A stretch of DNA of 64,000 nt from Xestospongia muta (lineage: Eukaryota; Porifera; Demospongiae; Haplosclerida; Petrosiidae). Below, one piece after another: positions 44,010 to 57,290 of the stretch (its first letter is position 1; each line of letters starts with the position of its first letter). Under the pieces are notes generated by a model. That model saw only the letters and a program-made list of their open reading frames with translations, did not search any database and was not told the DNA's origin. A program made the position numbers and the translations under genes. Location: NCBI GenBank assembly GCA_963693285.1, contig OY848924.1, positions 491,001 to 555,000 on the forward strand, read 5' to 3'.

Positions 44010-44017
44010 TATAAAAG
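44010..44017 (+). promoter_or_regulatory. TATA box, small orphan gene 2
   Basis: TATAAAAG 108 bp before the start codon at 44118, matching the position in the upstream paralogue. Both leaders also share CAAGCTTTCCAGT- or CTAGCTTTCCAGT-type sequence just before the ATG. Confidence 0.7.
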
Positions 44018-44117
44018 AGCTAGTAGCTAGTGTAACAATCAGTTTAGCTATCCAGAGATTTCTCTCAATTCACATCACCAAATTTACTAAAGTTCAAGCT
44101 TTCCAGTATATATCACA

Positions 44118-44594
44118 ATGTCTACCCACCAATATGTCTCTTTTACTACTGACTTTTTCCAGACTCCATGGCTGGGAAAACTGCCTTTAAGTAGTAAACT
44201 TCCCCCAGTATGCTATGATGTATCCAAATACGTACCAGCTAATGCAACTGAGATCTTGGTCTATATCTTTGTGACTGTGCGTGACACCGAAGGACCTCTC
44301 AGGAGATCAGTTTATGAAGTTTACACTCAAGACATGGCTGGACGACACTACAGTCAACTCATGAACATGGTCTTCACTAAAGACGATGACTTTGTCATGA
44401 ATTCTGCAAATATATGGTTGCCTCTTCATGAGCAAAAGTTTTATATACGCTTGCCTGGTGAGTGGACAATCCCTGACGCTCGCATGCCACAGTCACAAAA
44501 GCAATACAAAAATCTTGCTGAGGCAATGAAAGCCTTTACAAGTGGGACAGATGATGTATTTACTGATGTTTTCCTTCTTGGCTATCGTAACTAG
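44118..44594 (+). CDS. Small intronless protein, orphan family, paralogue 2
   Basis: A 158-residue tandem paralogue of the gene at 41412. Shared blocks: MSTHQYVSFTTDF, YDVS.(Y/F)VP.NATEIL, RRSVYEVYT.D.AGR.YSQLMN, VFTKD.DFVMNSAN.WLPLH and the C-terminus VFLLGYRN. Differences cluster in residues 15-35 and in the Pro-rich loop near residue 120. A poly(A) signal AATAAA follows at 44731. Function unknown; soluble and probably cytosolic, as no signal peptide is seen. Confidence 0.7.
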   Translation: MSTHQYVSFTTDFFQTPWLGKLPLSSKLPPVCYDVSKYVPANATEILVYIFVTVRDTEGPLRRSVYEVYTQDMAGRHYSQLMNMVFTKDDDFVMNSANIWLPLHEQKFYIRLPGEWTIPDARMPQSQKQYKNLAEAMKAFTSGTDDVFTDVFLLGYRN

Positions 44595-45835
44595 TCCATG
44601 AAAGGCAAAAATGCTGCAAGACTCTTTAAATACATATAAACTAACTATTTTTGATACATGAATATTTTTAGGCTCATTTCTTGCAGTTGATAATTTGTTT
44701 AATTGTATATTTCATTTTTTTTTTGAGGTTAATAAAGTCATTGATTTATATACAGAAAACCGGCTTAATCCCAAATCAATAACTTTTAAATAATAGAGTT
44801 GACTTGGTCAGTTCTATTATTGGTCTAGTGGAAGATTAGCAGTTTAAGGCAGTTCTTCAAAAACCTTATCACAATGAGTACAATCACACAAATATAATAA
44901 TTAATATAACAGTTTTAAAGTATATAACTCTTATACATATATAATCAGAACATTATATATATATATATATATATTTATAAAGTATATATGGTTTATAAAA
45001 CTCAACTCACATCATTTCAGGCTTCTGCATTAACAAATATAGAGTACTTGCTTAACAATATTAAAGGGAATTGAAATATTTTAGTCATATATACCAACAT
45101 ACTTCTGATTAACCCTAAACAAAAATAGTGCATCAAATTTGTTATCAGAAAATAGTATACATAATATTAACTAAATTATTGTGTCTAATGTTAAGTAGAT
45201 GATGTTATATAAGTTGGAATATGTCCTGACTCCTTTATTAGTCAGTGGTCATTGCATATAAAACTATGGCAATCAACTCATTGAATTTATTACAATTTAA
45301 TTAAATTATAAGGTCATTGTAAATAGTTCAGACAGGTGTGTGTTTGACATACAGTTGTATTATTACAATTGCAGGTGTGGAGAAGGAAGGTAGAAGGATT
45401 GATACAAAGTATTGTAACAGTGACAATGTACACCAGATGTTGACTATATCACACTACAAGCTACTTGTAGTTGATAATATAATAATCACTTTTGCAGGTG
45501 TGGACAAGGAAGGTAAACGGAAAAAAGGTGACACAAGTACTGTAAAGTGTTATATAATATAACGATAGTTGCATCATTTGTTTGACAGTAATGTCACCTC
45601 ACTATTCAACATTTCCTAGTTTGACAAATTTGCTAATGTTTTGCTGTCAACATAACTTATTAATTTGGACACCTTGATAACAGTTATTAGTATACAAGTG
45701 TTTCCAAAAGTCCACAGACAGTGTTTTAGTGAGCTATAAATATTAGTATCATAACTAAGTCCACCCAGTGGGCGTCAGACAAAATGGGCGTGTCAGCTTA
45801 GGAAGGGTGGAGCTCGTTTGTTGTTTTTGTAAGAA
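44595..45835. other. Spacer before CCM2
   Basis: About 1.2 kb. It holds the 3' UTR of orphan gene 2 and a diverged tandem duplication at about 45355-45560, where TTGCAGGTGTGGA(G/C)AAGGAAGGTA appears twice. No gene seen. Confidence 0.6.
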
Positions 45836-48800
45836 ATGAACAAGCAAAAGAAACATTTAGTGGAAAGAAGTAAAGGAGCTAAGGTAAGCTTTAAATTTTT
45901 TGAAATCTGTAAAATCATATTTTTTTAGGCTCCAGGTTCTCAGCATCAACCAAGACAAAAAGGAAGAGTAATCCACCGATCATTTCTTCCTAATCCAGAT
46001 TACTTACTTGAAGGTTCTGTAGAGAAACATTGTCATGTGAGCTATCTGTCCATTTCTCTATCTAAAGCAAATAGAATAAACTTGATAAATATATTTTATA
46101 TCTCCTTTTCACAGATGTTAGGAGTAATAGATGATCTATCAATAAAATATGATCTAACCTCTAGGAACTCAGTGTTGTCTATACTTGACAAGAAAAGAGT
46201 ATGTTAGACAATAGATTGTAAAGAGTTAAATATTTACACTCAAGTACTATAATTAAACTAAGTCAGTAATACCCAATGTGTTCATATTGTGTATACAGAA
46301 TGCAAGGGAACTTCCATGGCAGCTTGGTCAAAAAAATCGTGTCATACTTTCTATATCAGCTTATGGAATTAAAGTAGTTCAAGACAACAATTCTTATGTA
46401 AGTTAATACATAAACTAAACTACTCTATGTTCAATATATAAAGGATATTAGCCAGTAACCTGAGTACCATTAGTAAGCTCTAAACTAGTGAACATCAGTA
46501 CTTACCACAGTGACCTAGGATAGCTACCATTAGTAAGACTAGTGAACATCAGTACTTACCACAGTGACCTATGATAGCTACCATTAGTAAGCTCTAGACT
46601 AGTAAACATCAGTACTTACCACAGTGACCTAGGATAGCTATCATTAGTAAGCTCTAGACTAGTGAACATCAGTACTTACCACAGTGACCTATGATAGCTA
46701 TCATTAGTAAGCTCTAGACTAGTGAACATCAGTACTTACCACAGTGACCTATGATAGCTATCATTAGTAAGCTCTAGACTAGTGAACATCAGTACTTACC
46801 ACAGTGACCTAGGATAACTACCATTAGTAAGCTCTAGACTAGCGAACATCAGTACTTACCACAGTGACCTAGGATAGCTATCATTAGTAAGCTCTAGACT
46901 AGTGAACATCAGTACTTACCACAGTGACCTATGATAGCTATCATTAGAAAGCTCTAGACTAGTGAACATCAGTACTTACCACAGTGACCTAGGATAACTA
47001 CCATTAGTAAGCTCTAGACTAGTAAACATCAGTACTTACCACAGTGACCTAGGATAGCTACCATTAGTAAGCTCTAGACTAGCGAACATCAGTACTTACC
47101 ACAGTAACCTAGGATAGCTACCATTAGTAAGTTCTAGACTAGTGACCATCAGTACTTACCACACACAGGCTACACTTCATCGTATTCCACTACATGAGAT
47201 AGCCTCAGTGAGCTACATACGAGATGACCAAGACCACTTTTTATTCATAAAAACCGGACACAGCAAGAACACCACTCTCTGCAATATCTTTGTATTTAAT
47301 TGCACAAAACAGGTTAGCAACTATTAGACCAACCTACCTACTAACACTCAATAACATGTACATTATCTATTTATCCATTCAGGGTGAAGCAGAGGAAATG
47401 TGTAATATTTTAGATCAAGCTTTTGAAATAGTCTATACTGAAGCCACAATGCAACAATTCCAAGAGTCGATTGATTACTCTGAACCCTCTTCCCAGCCAC
47501 ACCCCCTTTCCTCTACTCCTCTTCCATTCAACTATATTGTAAGAGACAATGAATCAGCATTAACTGGAGATGAGATGTCAGATGAAATGTTAGTTATTTA
47601 AAGTAAAATGTCTCCATAATAGTATGCATTTAAAAGCATCAGTGTTAGAATGGTCCTATAATATATCATTACTCTCAAAAGCTATTAACATTTCCTATAG
47701 ACTCTGGACACGTCCTCATCCCAATATTCCTCGTCCCACATCACGAACAACACACTCTTTAACAATCCCTCCAACAGATCTACCCACTCTCACAATTGTA
47801 CCTTCACCACCTTCTTCACCTTCACCTCTCCCATCTCCGTCACTTCCTCCGTTAAGAGAATTACCAACATCCTCTCTCCCCTATCTCCCTCCGATGACGT
47901 CAGAGGATTCAGAGCAGTTAGTAAAACAATACATGGAGATAGTAAGTTAATTTATTATGAACAAGAGACAAATGCAGAGAAAAAGTTAACATTAACAAAA
48001 TCGAACCCATCTTTTCATTCAATACCCTATGACCTGAGCCATTAGGTTAGAATAAGGAGAGTTTCTTTGTCTCTGAATTAGTCCAACATTTCTTAATACT
48101 ATGTAATACACTCTAACTAGTAATACTAAGAACTTGTCCCATACTAATATCTATATTGTGGACACCTTTATAATGAGGACAATTTTCAAGGTGTTAAATA
48201 TAGAGGTGAAAATTTGTACATTGTATTCTTAAGAAACATGTAATATCTAAATAAAAAATACATGACATTAGTTAATTAATTGATTGATTAATTAATTAGT
48301 GACAAAGTGAGTATGTGAACACAATAACTTAAGAATAATAGTCTAAAAGATATTTGTTACCTCTACCTTTAAAACACATGCCGTGGTTGTTCTGAAAGTA
48401 ATTTATTCTTCTCTCATAACAGCTTCATAAAGAGTTAAACTTCAAAGAACTCCAACAATTTGCCGACTACTTGAAGCTGTATCGTCATGGAAGCTCAGTG
48501 GAGGAGTTTTGTCAACAGTTAATGGCCCTGTATGGAGAACACAGATACTTTTTATTGCCAGGTATGTAAGAATAGATTATTAAAACATATTTTGGAATGT
48601 ATCTGCTAATATTTTGATTATGTAATAGCGTAATAGATACTGTATCATATAATTTAATAAAATTTTTTATGTTCTTCACCTCAAAATTTTGTCTTGTGAT
48701 GCTGCAAAATTATAAATAGACAATCTATTATTTAATTTTATTTATAGATATGAAGACTTTTATTCCTGAAAAAGATAGACCAAATTTTGAAAAATTCTTG

Positions 48801-49694
48801 AGTGAAAATTTGTCTACAGAGACAAAAAGTGCACAGTCACCACCTCCTCCTCCTCCACTTACATCTTCATTACCATCATCTATACCATCTCCTCCACCAC
48901 CACCTCCTCCTCCTCCTCCACCACCACCACCACTACCATCACAAGCTCCTCCTCCACCACCACCACCACCACCACCTCCACCACCATCACAAGCTCATCT
49001 TCCTACTTCACCGCCGCCACCACCACCACCACCTCCTCCACCACTACCACCACCATCACAAGCTCATCTTCCTACTTCACCACCACCGCCACCACCTCCT
49101 CCTCCACCACCTCCACCACCACCATTACCACCATCACAAGCTCCTTTTCCTACTTCACCACCACCACCACCACCACCTCCACCTCCATCTTCACTTCCTC
49201 CACCATCACCTCCTACCGATCAGGTAAGCCAAATTACAATACTAGAAAAACAATTAATATAATTTGATCAAATGCTATAGTCCATCGAAGTCACATCAAA
49301 TTCTCTTAGTTATAATCAGTGAAAACAATTAGAGATAGTGATTAAATCCATAATTGTCACAAGTGACTGTTGTTATTATCACAATAGTAGAGACTGTAGA
49401 TTAGAGTTTTAGACTTTTAATTCCAGTGAAAAATGTGTTCATCTTTAATTTCAAGTAAAACCCTTTCAGCTTATTTCACAGCATAAAGTTACAATTTGTA
49501 TTATTTATTATAAGCTCAATGACATTATTACTAGGTTTGTATATTACTTACTGACAGTGCAGATGTACTTACAATAAGATGTTAGCTTACCTCAATAAAT
49601 TTATAAATACTTTCTCTCTTAGTCAATGATTGATCAGTATTTAGAAAATATTAACAAAACAATGGATGAACTAACAGAAGGCCATGAGCTATAA
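45836..49694 (+). CDS. CCM2: CCM2 (malcavernin) scaffold protein
   Basis: CCM2 joins KRIT1, PDCD10 and MEKK3 in the CCM signalling complex. Ten exons: 45836-45883, 45929-46036, 46115-46198, 46299-46397, 47169-47312, 47383-47588, 47701-47941, 48423-48561, 48748-49223 and 49623-49694, giving 538 residues (human 444). The PTB (about 40-190) shows DYLLEGSVEKH, LPWQLGQ, LSISAYGIKV, RIPLHEIASVSYIRDD, AEEMCNILDQAFEIVYTE, matching human SLSAYNVKL and VPIHDIAAVSYVRDD. The harmonin-homology domain (about 300-375) has ELQQFADYL, FCQQLMALYG, FLLPDMKTFIPEKD. The C-terminal MIDQYLENI matches the human WDRMISDISSDIEAL end. An insert of about 125 residues between them is almost pure proline runs. Confidence 0.93.
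46450..47163 (-). repeat. 60-bp minisatellite array, about 12 units, CCM2 intron 4
   Basis: Reverse-complement units (ACTTACCACAGTGACC, TAGGATAGCTACCATTAGTA) fill all but about 55 bp of the 771-bp intron. The final unit runs straight into the acceptor CACACACAG of exon 5. Unit differences (CTAGGATAGCTACC against CTATGATAGCTATC) alternate in blocks, showing local re-duplication. Confidence 0.95.
48890..49215 (+). repeat. Coding (CCACCACCT)-type proline repeat in CCM2
   Basis: A CCA/CCT/CCG triplet array in exon 9 encodes proline runs of up to about 15, broken by SQA.LPTSP spacers that recur three or four times. Such runs can bind profilin, EVH1 or SH3 domains; binding here is inferred. Confidence 0.9.
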
Positions 49695-50276
49695 CTTATT
49701 TAGACTTTTCATTTTTTTATTATAGAATTTTCCAAAAATATTTCAAATAAAAAATTTATTTATATTTATTTTATTTTATATTATTTAATGCTAATGTATG
49801 TGTCATCATTCACATGTGTATTCAGTCATGTGACAAACACATGACAATCATGTGATTTTGAGTTTGAATGCTTCAAATGATGTTGTATATACTGAAGAAA
49901 AAGGTTTTGTAAATAAGTTTGTATAAGAACGCACAATAAAACTAAATAGAATTCCTTTGTAGTGTAATCTATTTTTATTGAAGTATTTAATGAACTTATT
50001 TTTATTGTTGGAATGTTTAGTTTCTTGTCTTTTGAAGCGCCCCATTTTAATTTTGAACATTTTATTTATACTCTGTAAAATCAAAATAATTGAGGAGAGA
50101 AAATTAATAGTTTAATAAAACTGTTACCATGGTTACTAAGATAAGATTGGACTAATAACAGGGGCTTGAGTCAACTTTAGTTATTTTTTATGCCATTGGA
50201 TTTAATTAAGGTACGAGGCATTTTTTTTCTTTTTTAATTTTAATTTATTAATTGAAACAACATACCTTAAATTTTA

Positions 50277-52581
<2,305 letters not shown>

Positions 52582-52618
52582 TTAAAAGTACGTCAGCACA
52601 TGTAAGTATGCGATTGCT

Positions 52619-52627
52619 CATGCGCAG
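52619..52627. promoter_or_regulatory. NRF1-like motif, KHDRBS/UGDH divergent promoter
   Basis: CATGCGCAG followed by TGCG sits between the two start codons, about 165 bp from UGDH and 40 bp from KHDRBS. It is preserved in the duplicate at 57125-57133. Confidence 0.5.
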
Positions 52628-52784
52628 TGCGTTTGATGTTTTAGTAACTCAGTATCCGTTACCCTCAACTCCGACCGGCCCCTACTTTTCTGAGCAGCCC
52701 TCCATTTGACGTGACTTTTGTAAATTTCTATTGATCTTTGCCTACAAAAATTTCAATATAGTTATATTTTGTTATCGAATTAGT

Positions 52785-54206
52785 ATGCCAGTTAATTCTA
52801 TATGTTGCATAGGTGCTGGTTATGTTGGGGGGCCCACTTGTACTGTGATTGCTTTAAAATGTCCTCATATTAAAGTGACTGTTGTAGATATTAACAAGGA
52901 CAGGATCAGTGCTTGGAATTCAGATGACCTGCCTATATTCGAGCCTGGTTTAGCAGAAATAGTAAAGTCATGTCGTGGGCGAAACTTGTTCTTTTCAGAT
53001 GATGTGGCGAAAGGGATCATAGAAGCTGATCTTATCTTCATATCCGTTAATACACCTACTAAGACATTTGGTATGGGTAAAGGGCGGGCACCTGATTTGA
53101 AGTATATTGAGTCTGCAGCTAGAAAGATAGCAGAGGTAGCCAAGAATCCAAAAATTGTTGTAGAAAAAAGCACTGTTCCCGTAAAAGCTGCTGAAAGTAT
53201 CTCGAAAATTCTTAAACACAATTCCCCAGCAGTTTCCTTCCAAATCCTTTCCAATCCTGAGTTTCTTGCCGAGGGTACAGCTATTAAAGACCTGTTAAAT
53301 CCAGATCGTGTACTTATAGGTGGAGACCAAACAGCGAATGGTCAACGAGCAATTGCCGAGCTTAGTGCAATTTATGAGGCTTGGGTACCAAAGGAACGTA
53401 TACTCACAACAAACACATGGTCATCCGAGCTTTCAAAATTAACAGCAAATGCTTTCTTAGCTCAGAGGATATCCAGTATCAATGCTATTAGTGCTGTGTG
53501 TGAAGCCACTGGAGCTGATGTCCAAGAGGTATCATTTGCTATAGGTAAGGACTCGAGAATTGGAGATAAATTTCTTCGTGCTAGCGTGGGATTTGGTGGC
53601 AGCTGCTTCCAAAAGGATGTTCTTAATTTAGTGTATCTTTGCGAGGCTCTTAATTTGCCTGAACCAGCAGAGTATTGGCATCAAGTTATTGTTTTAAACA
53701 ACTATCAGAGACGTAGGTTTGCACAGAAGATTATTGAGCGCCTCTTCAGTACAATAACTGGTAAACGCATTACCATTTATGGTTTCGCTTTCAAAAAGAA
53801 CACAGGTGACACTCGAGAGTCTTCAAGTTTATATGTAAGTAAGCATCTACTAGAAGAGGAAGCTAGTCTAGTAATTTATGATCCGAAAGTAGACCCCGAA
53901 CAGATCCGATTTGATCTTTCTGACTGTGATGTTTTCAACTCGCCTGCTGACTTTGACAAATATGTGAAAATAGCATCTGATCCTTATAAAGCTGCTGAAG
54001 GCTCACATGCTATTGTCCTATGTACTGAATGGGACGAGTTTGTTACTTTGGATTATCAGCGAATTTATGAGTTGATGCAAAAACCAGCGTTCATTTTTGA
54101 TGGTCGGCTAATTTTAGATCATAAGCGCCTTACTGAAATTGGTTTTGAGGTGGAAGCTGTTGGAAAAGTGATACCACGACCTAAATCCCCTTCTACTGAT
54201 TTTTAG
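52785..54206 (+). CDS. UGDH: UDP-glucose 6-dehydrogenase, copy 1
   Basis: Oxidises UDP-glucose to UDP-glucuronate with two NAD+, feeding glycosaminoglycan synthesis and glucuronidation in the cytosol. A single-exon ORF of 473 residues (human 494). Rossmann motif [13 protein letters not shown] at 6-18; NPEFLAEG with the catalytic Glu at 159; [14 protein letters not shown] with the active-site Lys at 218; and [10 protein letters not shown] with the nucleophile Cys274. [15 protein letters not shown] begins the UDP-binding lobe. The ATG at 52785 is chosen; the frame upstream opens only at TTG. Sequence is clearly of the animal type, yet the gene has no intron, unlike its neighbours. Confidence 0.95.
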   Translation: MPVNSICCIGAGYVGGPTCTVIALKCPHIKVTVVDINKDRISAWNSDDLPIFEPGLAEIVKSCRGRNLFFSDDVAKGIIEADLIFISVNTPTKTFGMGKGRAPDLKYIESAARKIAEVAKNPKIVVEKSTVPVKAAESISKILKHNSPAVSFQILSNPEFLAEGTAIKDLLNPDRVLIGGDQTANGQRAIAELSAIYEAWVPKERILTTNTWSSELSKLTANAFLAQRISSINAISAVCEATGADVQEVSFAIGKDSRIGDKFLRASVGFGGSCFQKDVLNLVYLCEALNLPEPAEYWHQVIVLNNYQRRRFAQKIIERLFSTITGKRITIYGFAFKKNTGDTRESSSLYVSKHLLEEEASLVIYDPKVDPEQIRFDLSDCDVFNSPADFDKYVKIASDPYKAAEGSHAIVLCTEWDEFVTLDYQRIYELMQKPAFIFDGRLILDHKRLTEIGFEVEAVGKVIPRPKSPSTDF

Positions 54207-54304
54207 ATATTAAACTTTATTAAAGTTACATGCTGTTTGATCTCTAATTATTAGAATACTTATGTAATACCAAAGAAATTTTGAAATTTATTGTGATAGG
54301 AAGC

Positions 54305-55136
54305 ATGGCCTCTAGACTCAGTCAGGTATTAAATTACACTGTTAAATAAATGATATTATTATATCTTTGCTAGAGTATAGCTACACATACTAAGTTATGG
54401 TACCTCATTGATGCTCGTAATCAAGTGGTTGGTCGTCTAGCAACAATGATCTCTTTGATATTGCAAGGAAAAACAAAACCGATTTATCATCCTTCAGGTG
54501 CATTAACCAATGTACTGTTAAAATCATTACCAATGTAATATAGTTTCACTATATCCATTATGACATCACTACCCATTTCTGCATTGACCAATGTATCATT
54601 ATAGTTACTGATCTCTTCTCTATATAGTGGACACTGGTGATCATGTTGTTGTCATTAATACTAGTCATGTTAGTTTCACTGGTCGTAAATGGGATCAAAA
54701 GTTATATCGTCATCACACTGGGTAAGTAAGTTTATGAAAAAGTCTTAATTATCAATTAAATTACAGATTTCCTGGTGGTTTAAAAGAAATTTTAGCAAAA
54801 GATTTACACGAAAAAGACCAGACAAAGGTTATCTATTCTTATTATGTCTTTTTGTTCATTCTGTTATTATAGGTATTAAGGAAAGCTGTAAATGGAATGT
54901 TGCCAAAAAACAATTTACGCAAAAAGAGAATGAGACGCTTACATCTCTTTCCAGATGAGGTTAGTATAATTAAGTTTTAATTAACCAGGGGTTATCTCTC
55001 CATATAGAATCATCCTTATCAAGATAATATTTATAAAGAGTTACCTGGTCCTTGTCCAATAATAAAAAGACTAGAAGATTATACTTCAGAAGAAATAGAT
55101 AACTTTCCAGGTCTTGTTGATCTACCTCACTTGTAA
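54305..55136 (+). CDS. MRPL13: Mitochondrial ribosomal protein L13 (uL13m)
   Basis: Six exons (54305-54325, 54374-54497, 54628-54721, 54767-54827, 54873-54959, 55008-55136) encode 171 residues (human 178) of the mitochondrial large-subunit protein uL13m. Matches: [86 protein letters not shown]. The first exon is only 21 bp (seven codons). It is downstream of UGDH on the same strand and convergent with the XKR tail fragment. Confidence 0.93.
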
Positions 55137-55299
55137 AAGAAATGTTTATAGAACCATGTGTTACCACAATATGTAAACTGTTATAAAATGTATGGACAAT
55201 GATTGTTAATATTAATAAACAATAAAATCATTATTATATATTATAATATAATGAAGTGATTTGATAAATATTATAGGATACATGATAATGATACATAAA

Positions 55300-55585
55300 T
55301 TATACAAGTGTACCGCAGCTGGTTATGGCTGGAGATATAAAGTGATTACTAGTACGTGAAGATGTATTTAAGACTTTATTTACATTCATGTAACCAGTAA
55401 TAGATGTTTCTGTGACTCCTGTTGAACTTTGTTGGGTAGATTCAGTCGAAGAAGAAGGGGGAGGAGTTTCAGTGATTGTTTGAGTTAGTGGTGTCTCATT
55501 ATCGGATAAAGGTTTGTCAGATGTAGCTCCGTTAGTAACAACTTCATTGTGATTATTAGAACTTAACAAATACGATGATGATGGG
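55300..55585 (-). pseudogene. Truncated tail of the XK-related gene (duplicate)
   Basis: Encodes about the last 95 residues of the full gene at 60179, with few changes (for example TGVTETS here, TGVIETS there). Homology stops abruptly after ACAAATACGATGATGATG, where LINE-related sequence begins. It has no upstream exon or promoter and is a passenger of the tandem duplication. Confidence 0.9.
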
Positions 55586-56786
55586 GTATCCAGGCAAACT
55601 TTTTTTCGAGTAGCTATTCACCTATCGCCTGACTTTTCAGTATTTTCTTTTGATATTGTTGGATAACAGAACTATTGTACTATATTGATATAAAATCTCA
55701 GTAATTCTTTCTTCGTATTTAGTCAATACAGCTTGGAATGCGACTACTACTTGATTCTCTGTATAACTGGTCTTCTCAAAAACAAACTGAGATTTAATGT
55801 TCTCAAATGTCTCATTATCCATTTTCATAAAGGTCTTCATTTCCCATATTATCATCGTATTATCTCAATGGAGAGGTTATTGCAACTTCTACTCACAGTA
55901 AAGACCTCGGCGTCACCTTTTCCTCGGATCTCTCTTGGAATAAACATTATGAAAAAAGTTCATCTAAAGCCTATCAGATGCTAGGTCTTATTCGTCGTAC
56001 CTTTTCCCTCTCATCCTCAGTAAAGGCTAAAAAGCTTCTCTACTTGTCATTGGTTCGTTCCAAAATCACATCTTGTTCTCAAGTGTGGAGACCCTGTTTT
56101 ATCAAAGATATCATTGTCCTTGAACGCATTCAACGCCGTGCTACAAAATTCATTCTAGGAGGTTTCTCACTAGATTACAAATCTCGTCTAATCAATCTTC
56201 ACTTGCTTCCGCTAATGTACATATTTGAACTGTTTGACATTCTTCTCTTCGTGAAATCTCTCAAATCCCAAGATCCGTCATTCCCAGTACTCGAGTATGT
56301 GTCTTTCTCTAATAACTCTACTAGATCATCTACATGTACTAAACTTACTCCACGTCATCTCTCTTCCAGAAGCTCACATACTCATACTTCAATAGGTTAG
56401 TTCGGCTATGGAATTTTCTTCCTCCAATTGACATTTCTCTCTCGTATCCTGTTCTCAAAGCACATCTCAAAAGCATTTTTTGGACACATTTCTTAACTAA
56501 CTTTGATCCTTCTCTTCCCTGCTCTCTGCACATTATCTGCCCTTGTTGCAAGTGCAAAGCACTTCCAGTCAAGTCCACTTTTCGTAACTGAATTCACTTA
56601 TTTCTTGTACATTGCGTATTATCATTTTAATTTTATTCAACGGGTGTCAGCAGATCTTGCAGCATTCCTTCAAAACAGTCACATATTGTCTCTGAGTTAT
56701 TCATAATTGGATCATTTTCTTTCATCTATACCTGTCACTTACACTGTTTTGTAAAATCATAATAATAATAATAATAATAATAATAG
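55586..56786 (+). mobile_element. 5'-truncated, broken LINE retrotransposon
   Basis: Remnant of the C-terminal part of a LINE reverse transcriptase, in several frames. Recognisable: SLYNWS, LRFNVLKC (next frame), KDLGVTFSSDLSWNKHY, YQMLGLIRRTF, YLSLVRSKITSCSQVWRP and LERIQRRATKFIL, the usual end of CR1/L2/Rex-like polymerases. The largest intact piece is 55978-56400. It ends in an (ATA)n tail at 56757-56786, typical of such elements. The clade is uncertain. It lies at the junction of the duplicated blocks. Confidence 0.8.
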
Positions 56787-56807
56787 CCGAGTGCGTGGTT
56801 TCTGGAC

Positions 56808-56998
56808 ACTAGATTGATTATTATAATTATGGCTATATATAGATACTACTAATATTTATACTATTCATAGTGATTAATTATTATAATAATTATGGCTATA
56901 TATAGATACTACTAATATTAATACTATTCATAATGATTGATTATTATAATAATTATTGCTATATATAGATACTACTAATATTAATACTATTCATAATC
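56808..56998. repeat. 63-bp tandem repeat, about 3 units
   Basis: Units contain GGCTATATATAGATACTACT and AATACTATTCATAATGATTG, at a 63-bp spacing. It lies between the LINE tail and the second duplicated block. Confidence 0.85.
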
Positions 56999-57124
56999 TT
57001 TTCACTTCGTAACACTCGAAATTTAGCATTGTGTCCGTAAACCCTCCCTTGTCGTGATACCCCCCCTTGATCTCTTTTACCTTCGATTTAAAAGTACGTC
57101 ACCACATCTAAGTATACGATTGCT

Positions 57125-57133
57125 CATGCGCAG
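57125..57133. promoter_or_regulatory. NRF1-like motif, duplicated UGDH promoter
   Basis: CATGCGCAG preserved in the duplicated promoter of UGDH copy 2. The duplicated block starts near 57070 inside a remnant of KHDRBS exon 1, whose start codon is lost (CCAT changed to CGAT). Confidence 0.5.
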
Positions 57134-57290
57134 TGCGTTTGATGTTTTAGTAACTCAGTATCCGTTATCCTCAATTCCGACCGGCCCCTACTTTTCTGAG
57201 CAGTCCTGCATTTGACGTGACTTTTGTAAATTTCTATTGATCTTTGCCTACAAGAATTTCAACATAGTTGTATTTTGTTATCGAATTAGT

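Noticed and set aside
48802..49227. His/Leu-rich alternative-frame ORF over the CCM2 proline repeat
   Set aside because: Frame shift of a CCA/CCT repeat; the proline frame joins the flanking exons in phase.
52785..54206. Intronless UGDH as a gene acquired from bacteria
   Set aside because: Motifs and spacing are of the animal type ([31 protein letters not shown]) and close to human. A lost-intron or retrocopy origin is simpler.
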